Shown: positions 8,248 to 17,875, counted from the stretch's first letter. The stretch: DNA of 64,000 nt from Candidatus Ozemibacter sibiricus (GCA_003327425.1 QOQW01000016.1:86564-150563), one strand, 5' to 3'. Translations and numbers: made by a program. The notes: generated by a model not told the origin, from the sequence alone.

Positions 8248-9708
8248 ATGAGTCGTCGTCCCACCCCCTTCTTCTTTTGGCTGTTCGCCGTTCTTCTCGC
8301 GTTGGCTGGTTCTCCGGTTTTTGCCGCCAAGACGTTGGTGCGCCTGGAGGGCCTGACCCCGGCGCAGATGCAAGAGTACCACCGCCAGGGGTACGATATC
8401 GCCCGTTACGGCAAGGATTTCCTCGAGGTCGTGCTCGAGGTGGCTGAAGTGCGGGCGTTCACCAAAAGAGGGCTGCGCGTGACCCCGGTCATCCCTGATC
8501 TCGACCGCTACATCGCCGAGGTTCGCGCCGCCGAGACAGCCGAGGCCAAATATTACACGTATCAGACCATGTACGAGACCATGCAGACCTGGGTCGAAAA
8601 ATATCCCAAGATCTGCCGGCTCGAGTCGATCGGCAAGACCTTCGAGAATCGCGACATCTGGGCCCTGAAGATCAGCGACCACCCGCAGGTCGATGAGAAA
8701 GAGCCCGCCGTGCTCATCATGGGGGCCCATCACGCCCGTGAATGGATCTCGACCGAGGTGCCAATGGCTACGGCCAAAGCCCTTCTTGAAGGGTACGGTC
8801 AGGACGAACGCCTGACCCGCCTGGTCAACGAGCGCGAGATCTGGTTCGTTCCCATGGTCAACCCTGATGGCATGACCTACAGCCAGACCGTGAACCGGTA
8901 CTGGCGCAAGAATCGTCGCAAGAATGCCGACGGCAGCTTCGGGGTCGACCCCAATCGCAACTACGGTTATAAATGGGGGGTGGCGGGGGCGAGCACCTCG
9001 CCCAGCGCCGATACCTATCAGGGGCCCAGCCCCTTCAGCGAGCTGGAAACCCAGGCCATTCGCGACCTGGCCGCGCGCGAGAAATTCTCCGCCGATATCT
9101 CCTTCCACAGCTATTCCGAATTGATCCTCTACCCCTGGAGCTGGACCAACAAAGAGAAATGCGAGCACGATGCCATCTTCGCCAAATTCGGCAAGGAGAT
9201 GGCCGCCTTCAACCGCTATACCTCGCAGCAGAGCTCCGACCTCTATCCGTCGGGTGGCGATACCGACGACTACCTCTACGCCACCCACAAGTCGCTGTCC
9301 TTCACCTTCGAGCTGGCCACCACGTTCATTCCGACGCCTGACAAGATCGCCCCGATCTGCGCCCAGAACGTCCCGGCCGTTCTTCATCTGATCGAGAAGG
9401 CTGGCACCTATGGCTTGGTGACCCCCGTCGGGGAAGACCTCATCGCCGATCTCGACACCCCCTCGGCCGTGGCCGCCCTGGTCGATCTGACCCCGTTCGC
9501 CAGCCAGAACGACGTGGCCGCCCGGCTGCGCCGGCTCGAGGTCGAGCTGGCTCGCCGGCTGGTGGCTGATCAGGCCGCCGGGCGCACCGCCACCGCGGAG
9601 GCCCTGGCCCAGCTCCCCTCCGATCATCCGATGCGGCGAGCGATCGAGCGCGATGCCGCCCAGATGCTGGCATTCGCCACGGTGCATCGCGACACCGCCC
9701 GGCCGTAA
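8248..9708 (+). CDS. Secreted M14 zinc carboxypeptidase
   Basis: A 486-aa exported metallopeptidase of family M14 (carboxypeptidase A/T type). It removes C-terminal residues from peptides outside the cytoplasm. A signal peptide ends near residue 26 (PVFA-A). A propeptide-like stretch follows to about residue 100, then the catalytic domain. The zinc ligands are visible: His162 and Glu165 in GAHHAREW, and His287 in SFHSYSE. The general base is Glu355 in FTFELATTF. The substrate-binding NPDG and DPNRNYGY blocks are intact. About 90 C-terminal residues after 395 are Ala/Arg-rich helix with no known domain. The start is ATG 8248, with AAGGAG 10 nt upstream. It has its own promoter and a downstream hairpin. 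Confidence 0.93.
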   Translation: MSRRPTPFFFWLFAVLLALAGSPVFAAKTLVRLEGLTPAQMQEYHRQGYDIARYGKDFLEVVLEVAEVRAFTKRGLRVTPVIPDLDRYIAEVRAAETAEAKYYTYQTMYETMQTWVEKYPKICRLESIGKTFENRDIWALKISDHPQVDEKEPAVLIMGAHHAREWISTEVPMATAKALLEGYGQDERLTRLVNEREIWFVPMVNPDGMTYSQTVNRYWRKNRRKNADGSFGVDPNRNYGYKWGVAGASTSPSADTYQGPSPFSELETQAIRDLAAREKFSADISFHSYSELILYPWSWTNKEKCEHDAIFAKFGKEMAAFNRYTSQQSSDLYPSGGDTDDYLYATHKSLSFTFELATTFIPTPDKIAPICAQNVPAVLHLIEKAGTYGLVTPVGEDLIADLDTPSAVAALVDLTPFASQNDVAARLRRLEVELARRLVADQAAGRTATAEALAQLPSDHPMRRAIERDAAQMLAFATVHRDTARP

Positions 9709-9768
9709 GCTCGCGGTTCTTCCCTCCGGCCAGGTTCGGCCGGGGTGACCAGCCGTCAAGAATTTCCC

Positions 9769-9794
9769 AAGCTCGGCCCTTCGGGGCCGAGCTT
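9769..9794 (+). terminator. Hairpin downstream of the carboxypeptidase gene
   Basis: AAGCTCGGCC (9769-9778) and GGCCGAGCTT (9785-9794) form a 10-bp stem with a 6-nt loop containing TTCGG. The following bases (CGTGTTGG) are only slightly T-rich. Confidence 0.6.
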
Positions 9795-9874
9795 CGTGTT
9801 GGTGAGGGGGGCAGCCGCTCGACCAGTCTCGAAGCGCAGATGTCGAGAGCAGGGCCCAGGGGGGTGAGGCGATT

Positions 9875-9883
9875 TGGTAGAAT
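9875..9883 (+). promoter_or_regulatory. Extended -10 promoter element
   Basis: TGGTAGAAT with the TGn extension lies 32 nt before the start codon at 9916. There is no convincing -35 box. It is identical to the element at 25910. Confidence 0.5.
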
Positions 9884-9915
9884 AGTACTACCTTCTGCTC
9901 AAAGGGGGATGAACC

Positions 9916-11310
9916 ATGCCACGCTTGCTCTTGAACCGCCACCACGGATTCGCCGTTCACCAGCGACCGGCCGGAAAGACAGCGACCAGCGTGCTGGTCC
10001 AGACTTCCGCCCAAGGCCTGGTTCTGTTTCTGTTGAGCACCTTGCTCTGGGCCCTGGCCCTGGCTCGCCCCCTCCCCGCCTGGGACCAACACCACACCTT
10101 CACTGGTCTGGTGGTCGAGGCCCTGCAAACCGACCTTCCCCTCCTGCGGCAGCCGGTGAAACCCATGCCGCTGTCGGCCTTCCTCAAACGGCACGCTCCC
10201 GGCTTGAAAACCTTGCTGGCCGATTTCTACACCTGGAAAAAGCAGGTGTACTCCTATCCGCAATGGTTGCTGACGCCTGAATCGGAAGCCTGGCTGTATT
10301 CCTCCGAAGCGGCGGGAAAGTTGACGGAAGCGCGGTTCAAAGAGTTGCTGGGCGTGCGATCGACCGCCTTCGGGAGCGTCGATGTCCCTTCCTCTTCCTA
10401 TCCGACCTTCGCGCCTGCCGCCCGTTCCTTCGGGGCGTGGGTGCGCTATTTTTCGGATGAACCCGACTGGGGAATGGACCAGGGATTATTCGGCAAGGGC
10501 GATCCACGGTATACCGAGATCCCCTATGGCGATATCGACAAGCTCTCTTCGCAAGCGCCCTTCCACATGTATTTCGGCAATGAGAATGCGATCACCTACG
10601 CCGCGCGGCCGTCCCTCAAGCAGAGCATGACGCTGCTGCGCTTCTCCCTGTTCCAGCGATTGGCCGCCTTCGCCCTGGCCCGGCACGAATGGTTCTGGGG
10701 CGCGCGCTTCCTGGGCTGCGCCCTGCACTACCTGCAAGATGTGGCCATGCCCTATCATGCCAGCGCGCTGCCCTACGCCACCGTTTTCACCTATCTCAAA
10801 TATGCCGTGGTCAAAGACAAGCAGAAGTTCCTGGCCGATAACATGCAACTCCTGTCCAATCGCCATTTCGCCTACGAGGCCTTCGCCTATCGCTTCCTGA
10901 CCCTGGCGAAGGAGCGCATCGAGCGGATCCTGCCCGAGTTCGACGCCATCATCGGCCGCGCCAGGAACGCGGCGCTGGGTTCCTCGGCCGAGCCGGCCTC
11001 CGATGAGCAGTTCCTGGTCAGCATTTTCAAACGGGTGGCGAAGGCGGCATACAAGCACGCCCGCCCCGTCGACAAGGTGATCGGCAAGACCTTCGAGCCC
11101 CGGCTGGTCAAAGATCCGACCTTCGATCCCGCTTCCAACGAAGAATTCAAGGTCGAGACCTGGCTCACCGAGGCCTTGCTCGATGATTGGGTCGCCGGGA
11201 AGCGGTTTCCGCAGAAAGCCCTGTTCGATGAATTCCGGCCCGACCTCATCCGGACGCTCGAAGCCAGCACCATCCTGCTGACTCGCCTGCTCGCCCCGGT
11301 CAAATGGTGA
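9916..11310 (+). CDS. Exported zinc-dependent phospholipase C/P1-nuclease-like protein
   Basis: A 464-aa protein with a long N-terminal region and a hydrophobic export segment (about residues 33-50). The mature start, AWDQHHTF, resembles the N-terminal Trp/His zinc ligands of the phospholipase C/P1 nuclease superfamily. The core motif ALHYLQDVAMPYHA supplies His271, Asp275 and His281, matching the H-x3-D...H zinc ligands of that fold. It probably hydrolyses phosphoester bonds (phospholipids or nucleic acids) outside the cytoplasm; which substrate cannot be read from sequence. It is longer than Bacillus PLC and carries extra helical segments. GGGGGATGAACC precedes the ATG. It lies between its own extended -10 element and a strong hairpin, so it is monocistronic. 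Confidence 0.72.
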   Translation: MPRLLLNRHHGFAVHQRPAGKTATSVLVQTSAQGLVLFLLSTLLWALALARPLPAWDQHHTFTGLVVEALQTDLPLLRQPVKPMPLSAFLKRHAPGLKTLLADFYTWKKQVYSYPQWLLTPESEAWLYSSEAAGKLTEARFKELLGVRSTAFGSVDVPSSSYPTFAPAARSFGAWVRYFSDEPDWGMDQGLFGKGDPRYTEIPYGDIDKLSSQAPFHMYFGNENAITYAARPSLKQSMTLLRFSLFQRLAAFALARHEWFWGARFLGCALHYLQDVAMPYHASALPYATVFTYLKYAVVKDKQKFLADNMQLLSNRHFAYEAFAYRFLTLAKERIERILPEFDAIIGRARNAALGSSAEPASDEQFLVSIFKRVAKAAYKHARPVDKVIGKTFEPRLVKDPTFDPASNEEFKVETWLTEALLDDWVAGKRFPQKALFDEFRPDLIRTLEASTILLTRLLAPVKW

Positions 11311-11344
11311 TGGCGAGCCGCTGGTAAGCCGCTGTTGTTGAACC

Positions 11345-11386
11345 GCGGCGGCGCCGACCAGGCCGGTCGGCGCCGCCGCTTCTTCC
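11345..11386. terminator. Strong hairpin terminator between convergent genes
   Basis: GCGGCGGCGCCGACC (11345-11359) pairs perfectly with GGTCGGCGCCGCCGC (11365-11379). The 15-bp stem has a 5-nt loop and is followed by TTCTTCC. It separates the phospholipase-like gene from the convergent cyclase gene and may act on both. Confidence 0.8.
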
Positions 11387-11413
11387 TCAGAAGCTGGCTG
11401 GCCGCCGAGGGGG

Positions 11414-14400
11414 TCAGGCCAGAAGGTCGGGGGCGTTCAACCGGTAGGCGGTGACGGAGCGGGTCTTGCCCTTGATGGGCGGCAGCTCGAGCGGCACCAG
11501 CCGGTCGGCGAGGGCACGGTCGGGCGAGGTTCTGAGCAGCTCGTAGGTGCGGGCCTCCAGCACGACGCCGCCGCTGGCCCCCTGACTGTCGGGCAGGACG
11601 CCGCCGCCGGCGGACAGGCGCAGCGCCAGATCGCCGAGGCGCGAAGCCAGGTTGACGGTGTCGCCGATGACCGTGTATTCGAGGCGCACGTCGGGCGTGC
11701 CCATGATGCCGGCCAGCACCGGGCCGGTAACGACGCCCACGCCCAACGGGAGGTCGAGATCGCCCCGGATCCGAGCCATGGCTGCGCGCATGGTGGTGGC
11801 CGCCCGGGCCGCCGCGGCCGCCGCGGCCGCCGGGCCTCCCAGCCGGTCGGGATGGAAGACCGCCAGGATCTTGTCCCCGATGAACTTGTCGATGTCGCCG
11901 CCCGCTTCGCGGATGAGGCGGGCCATCGTTTCGAGGAAGCGATTGAGGCGGGGCACCAGGGTGACCGGATCTTCCGTCGCCAGCAGGTGCTTGAAGCCGG
12001 CCAGGCCGGCGAAGAGCACGGTGACTTCGAGGTGCTCGCCGGCGAGCGCGCGGCGGCCCCGCTCGTCGTCCGCCGCCGCCACGCGCACGGATTCCGAGAC
12101 GAATCGGCTCAGCAGCCGGCCTTGTTCGACGCCGCTCGCGACGCGATTGAAGGCCTCGGCCAGCCGACCGAACTCGCCGCCGCGATCGACGGGCAGGCGG
12201 GCGGTGAAATCCTGCGCCAGGATGCGCGCGGCGGCGCCGGCCAGAGCCAGCACCGGCTCGAGGAACCGGCGGGCGATCCGCATGGCCAGCAGCAGGGTGA
12301 GCAGGAGCACGGCAGCCAGTCCCAGGCGGCGATGGATGGCCCCCCCCTCGAGGCTGGCGCGGCGCTGGCCGATGGGCAGCTCGCCGATCAGGACGCGATC
12401 GTGGCGGTTGGCCCCGCGGTGCGCCAGGGTCAGCTTCGCGTCCTGTGCCTGGCCTTCCTCCCAGAAGGCCGGAAATCCGGACGATTCGGCCAGGTGACCG
12501 AGGGTCGACCAGGGCAGCGGGGTCATCGCGGGGTCCATGTCATAACTGGGAGGGAAATCGGCATCGCCATCGTTACGGGGCATCCAGAAGGGCGGGCGAT
12601 GCCACAGGCCAGGCGCTCGGGGTTCGAGCATGCCGACCAGTCGGCAGGGCGCCGCCGGGGCGGCCAGGGTTTCGGCCCAGCCGGCCAGATGCTGGAAATC
12701 GGCGAATTCGCTGTTCAATCGCGCCTGGACTCCGTACCGCGGGGTGCCGCGCTCCCAGAGGTTGAATCGCAGGAATTCATCCTGGCGCATGCCCGAAGCG
12801 AACGAGGAGACGGCGCGCGGCGCATGGAGCATGGCGGCCAGCACGTTGGGCGACATGATGCTGCTCAGGAAATCGCGGAACTCGTCGATGCCCACCGACA
12901 TCAGCAGGTCGGAGCGGTCGTTCGTCGACAGGTTCGGATTCAAGGTGCGCAATGACAGCCGGTGCATGGTGCTGAAAAATTTCACCAACGGCTCGGCCTG
13001 CCCGCGAGCGCGGTGGTAGACGAGATTCAGCCGGCCCGGGCCGATCACGAAGGCCTGGCTGAGCGGGAGGCCGCGTCGCATGTTCTGGCGATCGAGAGCG
13101 AACAAGACGGTGTCGAACGTCCGCTGGTCTTCGCGATTGGAAGCCTGCTCGAGGCGGTGGAGCACCTGGCGCAGGTCGGGGTGGCGGAAGATGCGTTCCA
13201 TGCCGGAAATCAGCCAGGCCAGGTAGAGGTCGCGCGTCTCGCTGATCGCCTTCATGGTGCGCTGCAGGCGTCCGACCTGATCGGTTTCCAGGCGGAGGCG
13301 GGCTTCGGCGAACGATCGCTCCATGAACAGGCTGCCCAGGGCCAGCACGGGCAGGATGGCGCTGACGAACACGACCGGCAGGCGGGTGGTCAGCGAACGG
13401 GCGAAGGTGCCCTTGCCCAGCATCAGCGCGGTGGTCAGCGCGACGCCGGTGCCGATCCAGAGCAGGGCGGCGACGGCCACTCCCCAGGACGGGATGATGG
13501 CCGGGCCTTCGGCAAGGCCGGTGGTTGGCCGGGCGAGCCAGACCTCATATTCCCGGTCGAGCACGATCCGGCCTCTGATCACACCGAACCCGGGGACGGC
13601 GAACGGCTCGCCCAGGCGGTGATCGGCCGCGCCCAGAGCCTGGCTCAGGGCGGGGTAGCGCAGGAACGTGGGATGGACGAGGTGTTCGAGGGCATCCCCG
13701 TCGAGGGGGCGGATCGCGGCCGTGATGCCCAGTCCGTCGAGATTGCGGAGGGCCGCCTTCAGCGCGAAATCGGCCGAGAGGTCGTCGGGGTGGATGAAGA
13801 GAAGCACGCCGCCGAAGGTGTGGGCGAACGAATGGAGCCGCGTGGCGGTGGGAAAATACCTGGGATGATTCTCGGGCAGTCCGGTCAGGGGCTGCGACTG
13901 CACGAGCGGGGCGACCAGGGCCAGGCGGGGCCGCCCACCCAGACGAGGGATGGTGGTCAGCGCCTGGATGGCGCTGCGCATCAAGGCGACGAAGGATTTG
14001 AGGCCCAGCTGGGTTTCGAGAAAGACGACCTGGCTTTTGGGCAGGTGTGGCGTGACATGCCAGAGGCCGGCCATGCAGAGGATGTAGAGGTCGAGGGGGT
14101 TGACCGGGTCCAGATCGATGACGGCTCCCCCCGAGGCGACGAGGGTGAAGCCTTCGCTGGCCAGCCGGTCATCGCGGAAGAACGGAGCATGCCGGAACAG
14201 GAACCAGGAGGTGCGTGGCAGCAGGCTCTGCAGGTCGCGCATCTTGCGCGGCAGGCGTTCGAGCAGATCGGACGCGAGGGCCGCGCCGGTCGCTTCGCCA
14301 CGGATGAGGTCGTGCAGCAGGCGGTTGATCAGGAGGGAGCCCTGCACCTGGGCATCGATCGAGCGCTCGAACAAGGCCAGGTCGTCCTGGAGCCGGTGCG

Positions 14401-17400
14401 CCAAGGTGGCCTGCTGGCGCGCGGCGGCCCAGCGGTCGAAGAGATGCCACAGGCCATAGCCCAGCACAAGAGGGAACAACCACAGCCCCAAACCGGCCGC
14501 CAGAACGAAGCGGGAAGGGGCGCGAGGGGTGGCCTGGTCAGCGGCGGCCGGCGCAGGGGCGGAGGCGGAGCGGGGGCCGGCGGCCGGGCGGGGGGGCATC
14601 GGATCGGCGAGCGTGGGGCCGGGGGGCGCGGTTGGGGAGGGCGTCGGGCCAGGGGCTGGCGAGGCAGGAGCCCCCAGAGGGGCGGAGGTGGCTGGGGTGG
14701 GGCCGCCAGCCGAGGAAGAGGAGCTGGCCGGCGCCCGGCCGCCTTCTCCCGGCGGGGCGGGGGGCGGGGTGGACGGCGATGAGGCGGGCGGGACGCTGGT
14801 CGGCGGGTCGGTGGGGCCGTCGGCCAGTTCCCAGACCTCGCCAACCGAAGGGTCGGTCAGGGGCAGGAAGGTGAAGCCCGGCCCGGCCTGCGCGCGCACG
14901 GCCGGCGAGCAGACCACCTTCAGGGCGCGCCCGCCCTTGGAGGCGGCTTCCAGGTCGGCGGCATGCTTGAACGGTTCTCCCAGCACGGTGAAATCGAGGC
15001 GATGCTGGCGATCGCCGGTGACGCCGGTGACGACCGGCCCGACCTCGATGCCGATGCCGATCTGGTAGGTGAACTCGCCGGCCGCCTGCCGCTCGCGGTT
15101 GAAGGCCTGGTGCGCGGCCATCATGGCGCGGGCGGCGCTCAGGGCGCGATCGACCATGGAGGCGCCGCTGTCGGAGGGGAAGAAGACCGCCTGGATGGCA
15201 TCGCCGATGAAGCGGTCGATCACCCCGCCGTGCTGGCGCAGGATGGTGGTCATGATCTGCAGGTGGCGATTGATGAGCGCGAACATGCGATCGGGAGGGT
15301 ACGTCTCGGACAGCGTGGTGAAGCTGCGCACATCGCTCACCAGCAGCACCAGCTCGCGGGCGGTCGGGCGGGCCGCCTGCTCCAGATCGCCGTGCGCCAC
15401 CACTTCGAGCACCTGGGGGGCGACGAAGCGGCTCATGGCCTGTCGTTCCTGCAGCCATCGCGCCATGCGGTCGAGGGTGCGGCCGGTGGTGCCCAGCTCG
15501 TCGTCGCGGGGCTCGGCGATGCGGACCTCGAGGTCGAACCGCTCGGCGGCCACCACCTGCAAGCCGTCGATCATGCGGACGATCGGACGGGCCAGCCAGC
15601 GTTCGAGGCCGACGCCGCCCAGCAGCACCAGGCCCAGGATCGCCAGCAGGGCGAGGCCGCTGCGCCTGGCTTCCTGGGCGAGTTCCTCGCGCAAGGGCCG
15701 CAGCGAGGCGGTGGCGCCCAGCAGAATGCCGGGCAGGCGGCGGCTGGGGAAGGCGATCAAGAGACGATCTTCGAGCCGGTCGACGACGGTGCCGGTCCGC
15801 AGCTGGCGGGCGATCTGGCCCAGGGTGGCGTCGCGCGGCGGGCCGGCGATGGCCTGCCACCCTTCGTGGCGGCGGCGGAACGCGAAGAAGCGGGCCCCGC
15901 GGTCGTCGGGCTCGGCGGCGTTCTGGCGGTCGATGGCTTCGCGCAGGTACTGGTCGAGCTGGGTGTCCATGTTCCAGAGGATGAAGATGGCCCATCGCGG
16001 CTGGCCCTCCAGCTCGATCAGATTGAAATAGCGCAGGGTGTGGCGTTCGCCCAGGGAGATGGCGGCCACGACGTCGGGCACCGGCAGCAGATCCTGGTTC
16101 GTTGAGAACAGGCCCAGGCCCCCGATGGCGGCGGCGGTCGACAGCTTGCGCGGACCGATCGCCGGCGGCGTCGAGGGGGCGGTCGAGGGGGCGGTCGAGG
16201 TGGTGGTCGTCGTGGCGAACGTGCGCAGCACCTCGTTGGCGATGGCGTGATGGAAGCCCGTCAGGGTCCTGGTCTGGTTGGGGCCCAGCCGGTGGTGGGG
16301 CGGAAAGGCCGCATAGCAGCGGTGCTGGTCGACCAGCAGGATGCCGATGACATCCATGTCGGCGTCGCGGCAGCGGCGGAGGAGGTCGTCGGCCTGGCGC
16401 TGTCCGGTGGCATCGCCCTGGGAGGCGGGCAGGGTTTCTACCTCCTTGAGCCGGGCGAGCAGCTCGGGAGAATGGGCCAGCGTACGGCAGAGCGTCTGGT
16501 AGCGCAGGGTCAGCCGGGAACTGCCGGTCTCGAGGTCGAGGAGGCGCCGTTCCAGGCGTCGCGTCAATTGGAATTCCCGATTGCTGGTCAGATGGAGGCT
16601 GAATTGCTCCCCGGTGGCGATGATCAAGGCCATCGGGGTGGCGGCGAGGCCGACGAACCACCACTGCAATTCCTGGCGGACGCCGAGGGCGGGCCACGAA
16701 CGGCCCAGGCCGCGGCGCAGGAGGAGGAAGCCCCAGGCCAGACCCAGGCACGCGCCATAGAGGCGGGCCAGGCGGGTGGTCCAGAGCGGGCGTTCGGCCG
16801 GGGCCGGCCCGACCAGGACTGGCAGATGCGCCATCCAGATCGAGGGGACGCCGGCCAGGCCCCACCAGCCGTCGGCCTCGACCACCTCGATGGTGGCTTC
16901 GGCGGGCAGGCGGGTGCGGCCGACCTGCCGGTCGGGCGGGGGGGGGCGCTCGACCATGCGCCGCGCCAGCCCGCGAAGGAGGCGGCGCGCCGCCGGGCGG
17001 CGCAGCGCCGGATGCAGGACCGGGCGGGCGATGGCGGGGCGCGGGCCGGGGAGCGGGAGGAAGGCCGGCCAGATGGCTTCCCCGGCCCGCACTCGCTTCC
17101 AGGTATGCAATGTGGCGAGCAGCGGCAGGCGGATCTCATCCTGGCGAACCGGCACGGCCAGCAGGAAGGCGCCATGGGGGCGCCCGCCGCGCCGCAGCAG
17201 GTTCCACACCACCAACTGCTGGCGGCCCTGCAGGATCGCATAGAACGCTCGCCCCCGCCAGGGCAGGGTGAACAGGTCGGGCACGCAGCCTTCCCCGAAG
17301 GTCGAACGCAACCGGGCCTCCCAGGTTGGCGTGAGGAGTTGATTGGGCAAGCCGTTCCATTCGCGCCCCACTTCTTCCAGGACGCGGGCGAGAATGAAGC

Positions 17401-17848
17401 GCAGGTTGGTGGAGAATCCTCGCCCGCTCATCAACACCGCCGGCCGGGCCAGAGTGGGGTCGGGGAAGGAGGCGGCCCAGAGGGTCGCCCCGCGGCCGCC
17501 AGGCAGATAGGTGCGGGCAGCGGCTCGGCGCAGCGCGCGCTCGTTGCGGGCAGGCGTCGGGGCCGCCTCGCCGAGGGCGGCGCGCCATTCTTCCTGGAGC
17601 TGGCGTCCGGCCAGCTCGACCCAGGTCGGGTAGGCCGCTCGTTCTTGGAGGTGGTGAGCCAGCCGGGTCGCCCGGTCGGCCCACTCCCGCTTCTGCTCCT
17701 CGCGCTGCAAGGTGCGCAGGCCATCGGCCTCGATCTGCAGCACCAGCCAGGGCAGCACCGACAGCAGCAGGGGCAGCAGCCAGGCCGCCACCCGCCCGTC
17801 TTTTGCAGAGCCTGTCCTCTCCGTCACCGTGCCACCCTCGCGACGCAT
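11414..17848 (-). CDS. Giant tandem class III adenylate/guanylate cyclase with complementary half-sites
   Basis: A 2144-aa membrane protein made of two similar halves. Each half is TM, extracytoplasmic sensor of about 340 aa, two TMs, second sensor, TM-HAMP, then a class III cyclase domain. TMs lie near 22-40, 366-384, 393-413 and 730-750, and again near 1113, 1457, 1489 and 1840. Domain 1 (about 830-1000) keeps metal ligands Asp839 (VSDVRSFT) and Asp883 (FIGDAI). It has Arg879 for the base-binding Lys, and Lys961/Asp965 where Asn/Arg should be (FKHAADL). Domain 2 (about 1940-2110) has Gly1948 for the first metal Asp (LFAGLAGF). It keeps Lys1988, Asp1992, Asn2066 and Arg2070 (VNLASRL). Together they would build one active site at the interface, as in mammalian adenylyl cyclases. 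Thr954/Thr2059 suggest ATP. A Pro/Ala-rich linker (about 1010-1110) joins the halves. GTG 17827, preceded by GAGGG, is a likely alternative start. Confidence 0.9.
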   Translation of the reverse strand: MRREGGTVTERTGSAKDGRVAAWLLPLLLSVLPWLVLQIEADGLRTLQREEQKREWADRATRLAHHLQERAAYPTWVELAGRQLQEEWRAALGEAAPTPARNERALRRAAARTYLPGGRGATLWAASFPDPTLARPAVLMSGRGFSTNLRFILARVLEEVGREWNGLPNQLLTPTWEARLRSTFGEGCVPDLFTLPWRGRAFYAILQGRQQLVVWNLLRRGGRPHGAFLLAVPVRQDEIRLPLLATLHTWKRVRAGEAIWPAFLPLPGPRPAIARPVLHPALRRPAARRLLRGLARRMVERPPPPDRQVGRTRLPAEATIEVVEADGWWGLAGVPSIWMAHLPVLVGPAPAERPLWTTRLARLYGACLGLAWGFLLLRRGLGRSWPALGVRQELQWWFVGLAATPMALIIATGEQFSLHLTSNREFQLTRRLERRLLDLETGSSRLTLRYQTLCRTLAHSPELLARLKEVETLPASQGDATGQRQADDLLRRCRDADMDVIGILLVDQHRCYAAFPPHHRLGPNQTRTLTGFHHAIANEVLRTFATTTTTSTAPSTAPSTPPAIGPRKLSTAAAIGGLGLFSTNQDLLPVPDVVAAISLGERHTLRYFNLIELEGQPRWAIFILWNMDTQLDQYLREAIDRQNAAEPDDRGARFFAFRRRHEGWQAIAGPPRDATLGQIARQLRTGTVVDRLEDRLLIAFPSRRLPGILLGATASLRPLREELAQEARRSGLALLAILGLVLLGGVGLERWLARPIVRMIDGLQVVAAERFDLEVRIAEPRDDELGTTGRTLDRMARWLQERQAMSRFVAPQVLEVVAHGDLEQAARPTARELVLLVSDVRSFTTLSETYPPDRMFALINRHLQIMTTILRQHGGVIDRFIGDAIQAVFFPSDSGASMVDRALSAARAMMAAHQAFNRERQAAGEFTYQIGIGIEVGPVVTGVTGDRQHRLDFTVLGEPFKHAADLEAASKGGRALKVVCSPAVRAQAGPGFTFLPLTDPSVGEVWELADGPTDPPTSVPPASSPSTPPPAPPGEGGRAPASSSSSAGGPTPATSAPLGAPASPAPGPTPSPTAPPGPTLADPMPPRPAAGPRSASAPAPAAADQATPRAPSRFVLAAGLGLWLFPLVLGYGLWHLFDRWAAARQQATLAHRLQDDLALFERSIDAQVQGSLLINRLLHDLIRGEATGAALASDLLERLPRKMRDLQSLLPRTSWFLFRHAPFFRDDRLASEGFTLVASGGAVIDLDPVNPLDLYILCMAGLWHVTPHLPKSQVVFLETQLGLKSFVALMRSAIQALTTIPRLGGRPRLALVAPLVQSQPLTGLPENHPRYFPTATRLHSFAHTFGGVLLFIHPDDLSADFALKAALRNLDGLGITAAIRPLDGDALEHLVHPTFLRYPALSQALGAADHRLGEPFAVPGFGVIRGRIVLDREYEVWLARPTTGLAEGPAIIPSWGVAVAALLWIGTGVALTTALMLGKGTFARSLTTRLPVVFVSAILPVLALGSLFMERSFAEARLRLETDQVGRLQRTMKAISETRDLYLAWLISGMERIFRHPDLRQVLHRLEQASNREDQRTFDTVLFALDRQNMRRGLPLSQAFVIGPGRLNLVYHRARGQAEPLVKFFSTMHRLSLRTLNPNLSTNDRSDLLMSVGIDEFRDFLSSIMSPNVLAAMLHAPRAVSSFASGMRQDEFLRFNLWERGTPRYGVQARLNSEFADFQHLAGWAETLAAPAAPCRLVGMLEPRAPGLWHRPPFWMPRNDGDADFPPSYDMDPAMTPLPWSTLGHLAESSGFPAFWEEGQAQDAKLTLAHRGANRHDRVLIGELPIGQRRASLEGGAIHRRLGLAAVLLLTLLLAMRIARRFLEPVLALAGAAARILAQDFTARLPVDRGGEFGRLAEAFNRVASGVEQGRLLSRFVSESVRVAAADDERGRRALAGEHLEVTVLFAGLAGFKHLLATEDPVTLVPRLNRFLETMARLIREAGGDIDKFIGDKILAVFHPDRLGGPAAAAAAAARAATTMRAAMARIRGDLDLPLGVGVVTGPVLAGIMGTPDVRLEYTVIGDTVNLASRLGDLALRLSAGGGVLPDSQGASGGVVLEARTYELLRTSPDRALADRLVPLELPPIKGKTRSVTAYRLNAPDLLA

Positions 17849-17875
17849 GATACACCGGACCGCGTCCGCTCACAA
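17847..17875 (-). promoter_or_regulatory. Possible promoter of the cyclase gene
   Basis: On the minus strand, TTGTGA (17875-17870), a 17-nt spacer and TATCAT (17852-17847) resemble a sigma-70 promoter. Transcription would start near 17840. That would exclude the ATG at 17848 and favour the GTG start at 17827. Confidence 0.45.

Noticed and set aside
7987..10263. 758-aa minus-strand open frame across two genes
   Set aside because: It covers both the M14 peptidase and the phospholipase-like gene in antisense, and both have intact catalytic motifs.
12962..16865. Long frames on both strands inside the cyclase gene (606 and 775 aa)
   Set aside because: They are Arg/Pro/Gly-rich shadow frames caused by high GC at third positions; the real frame has TM, HAMP and cyclase motifs throughout.
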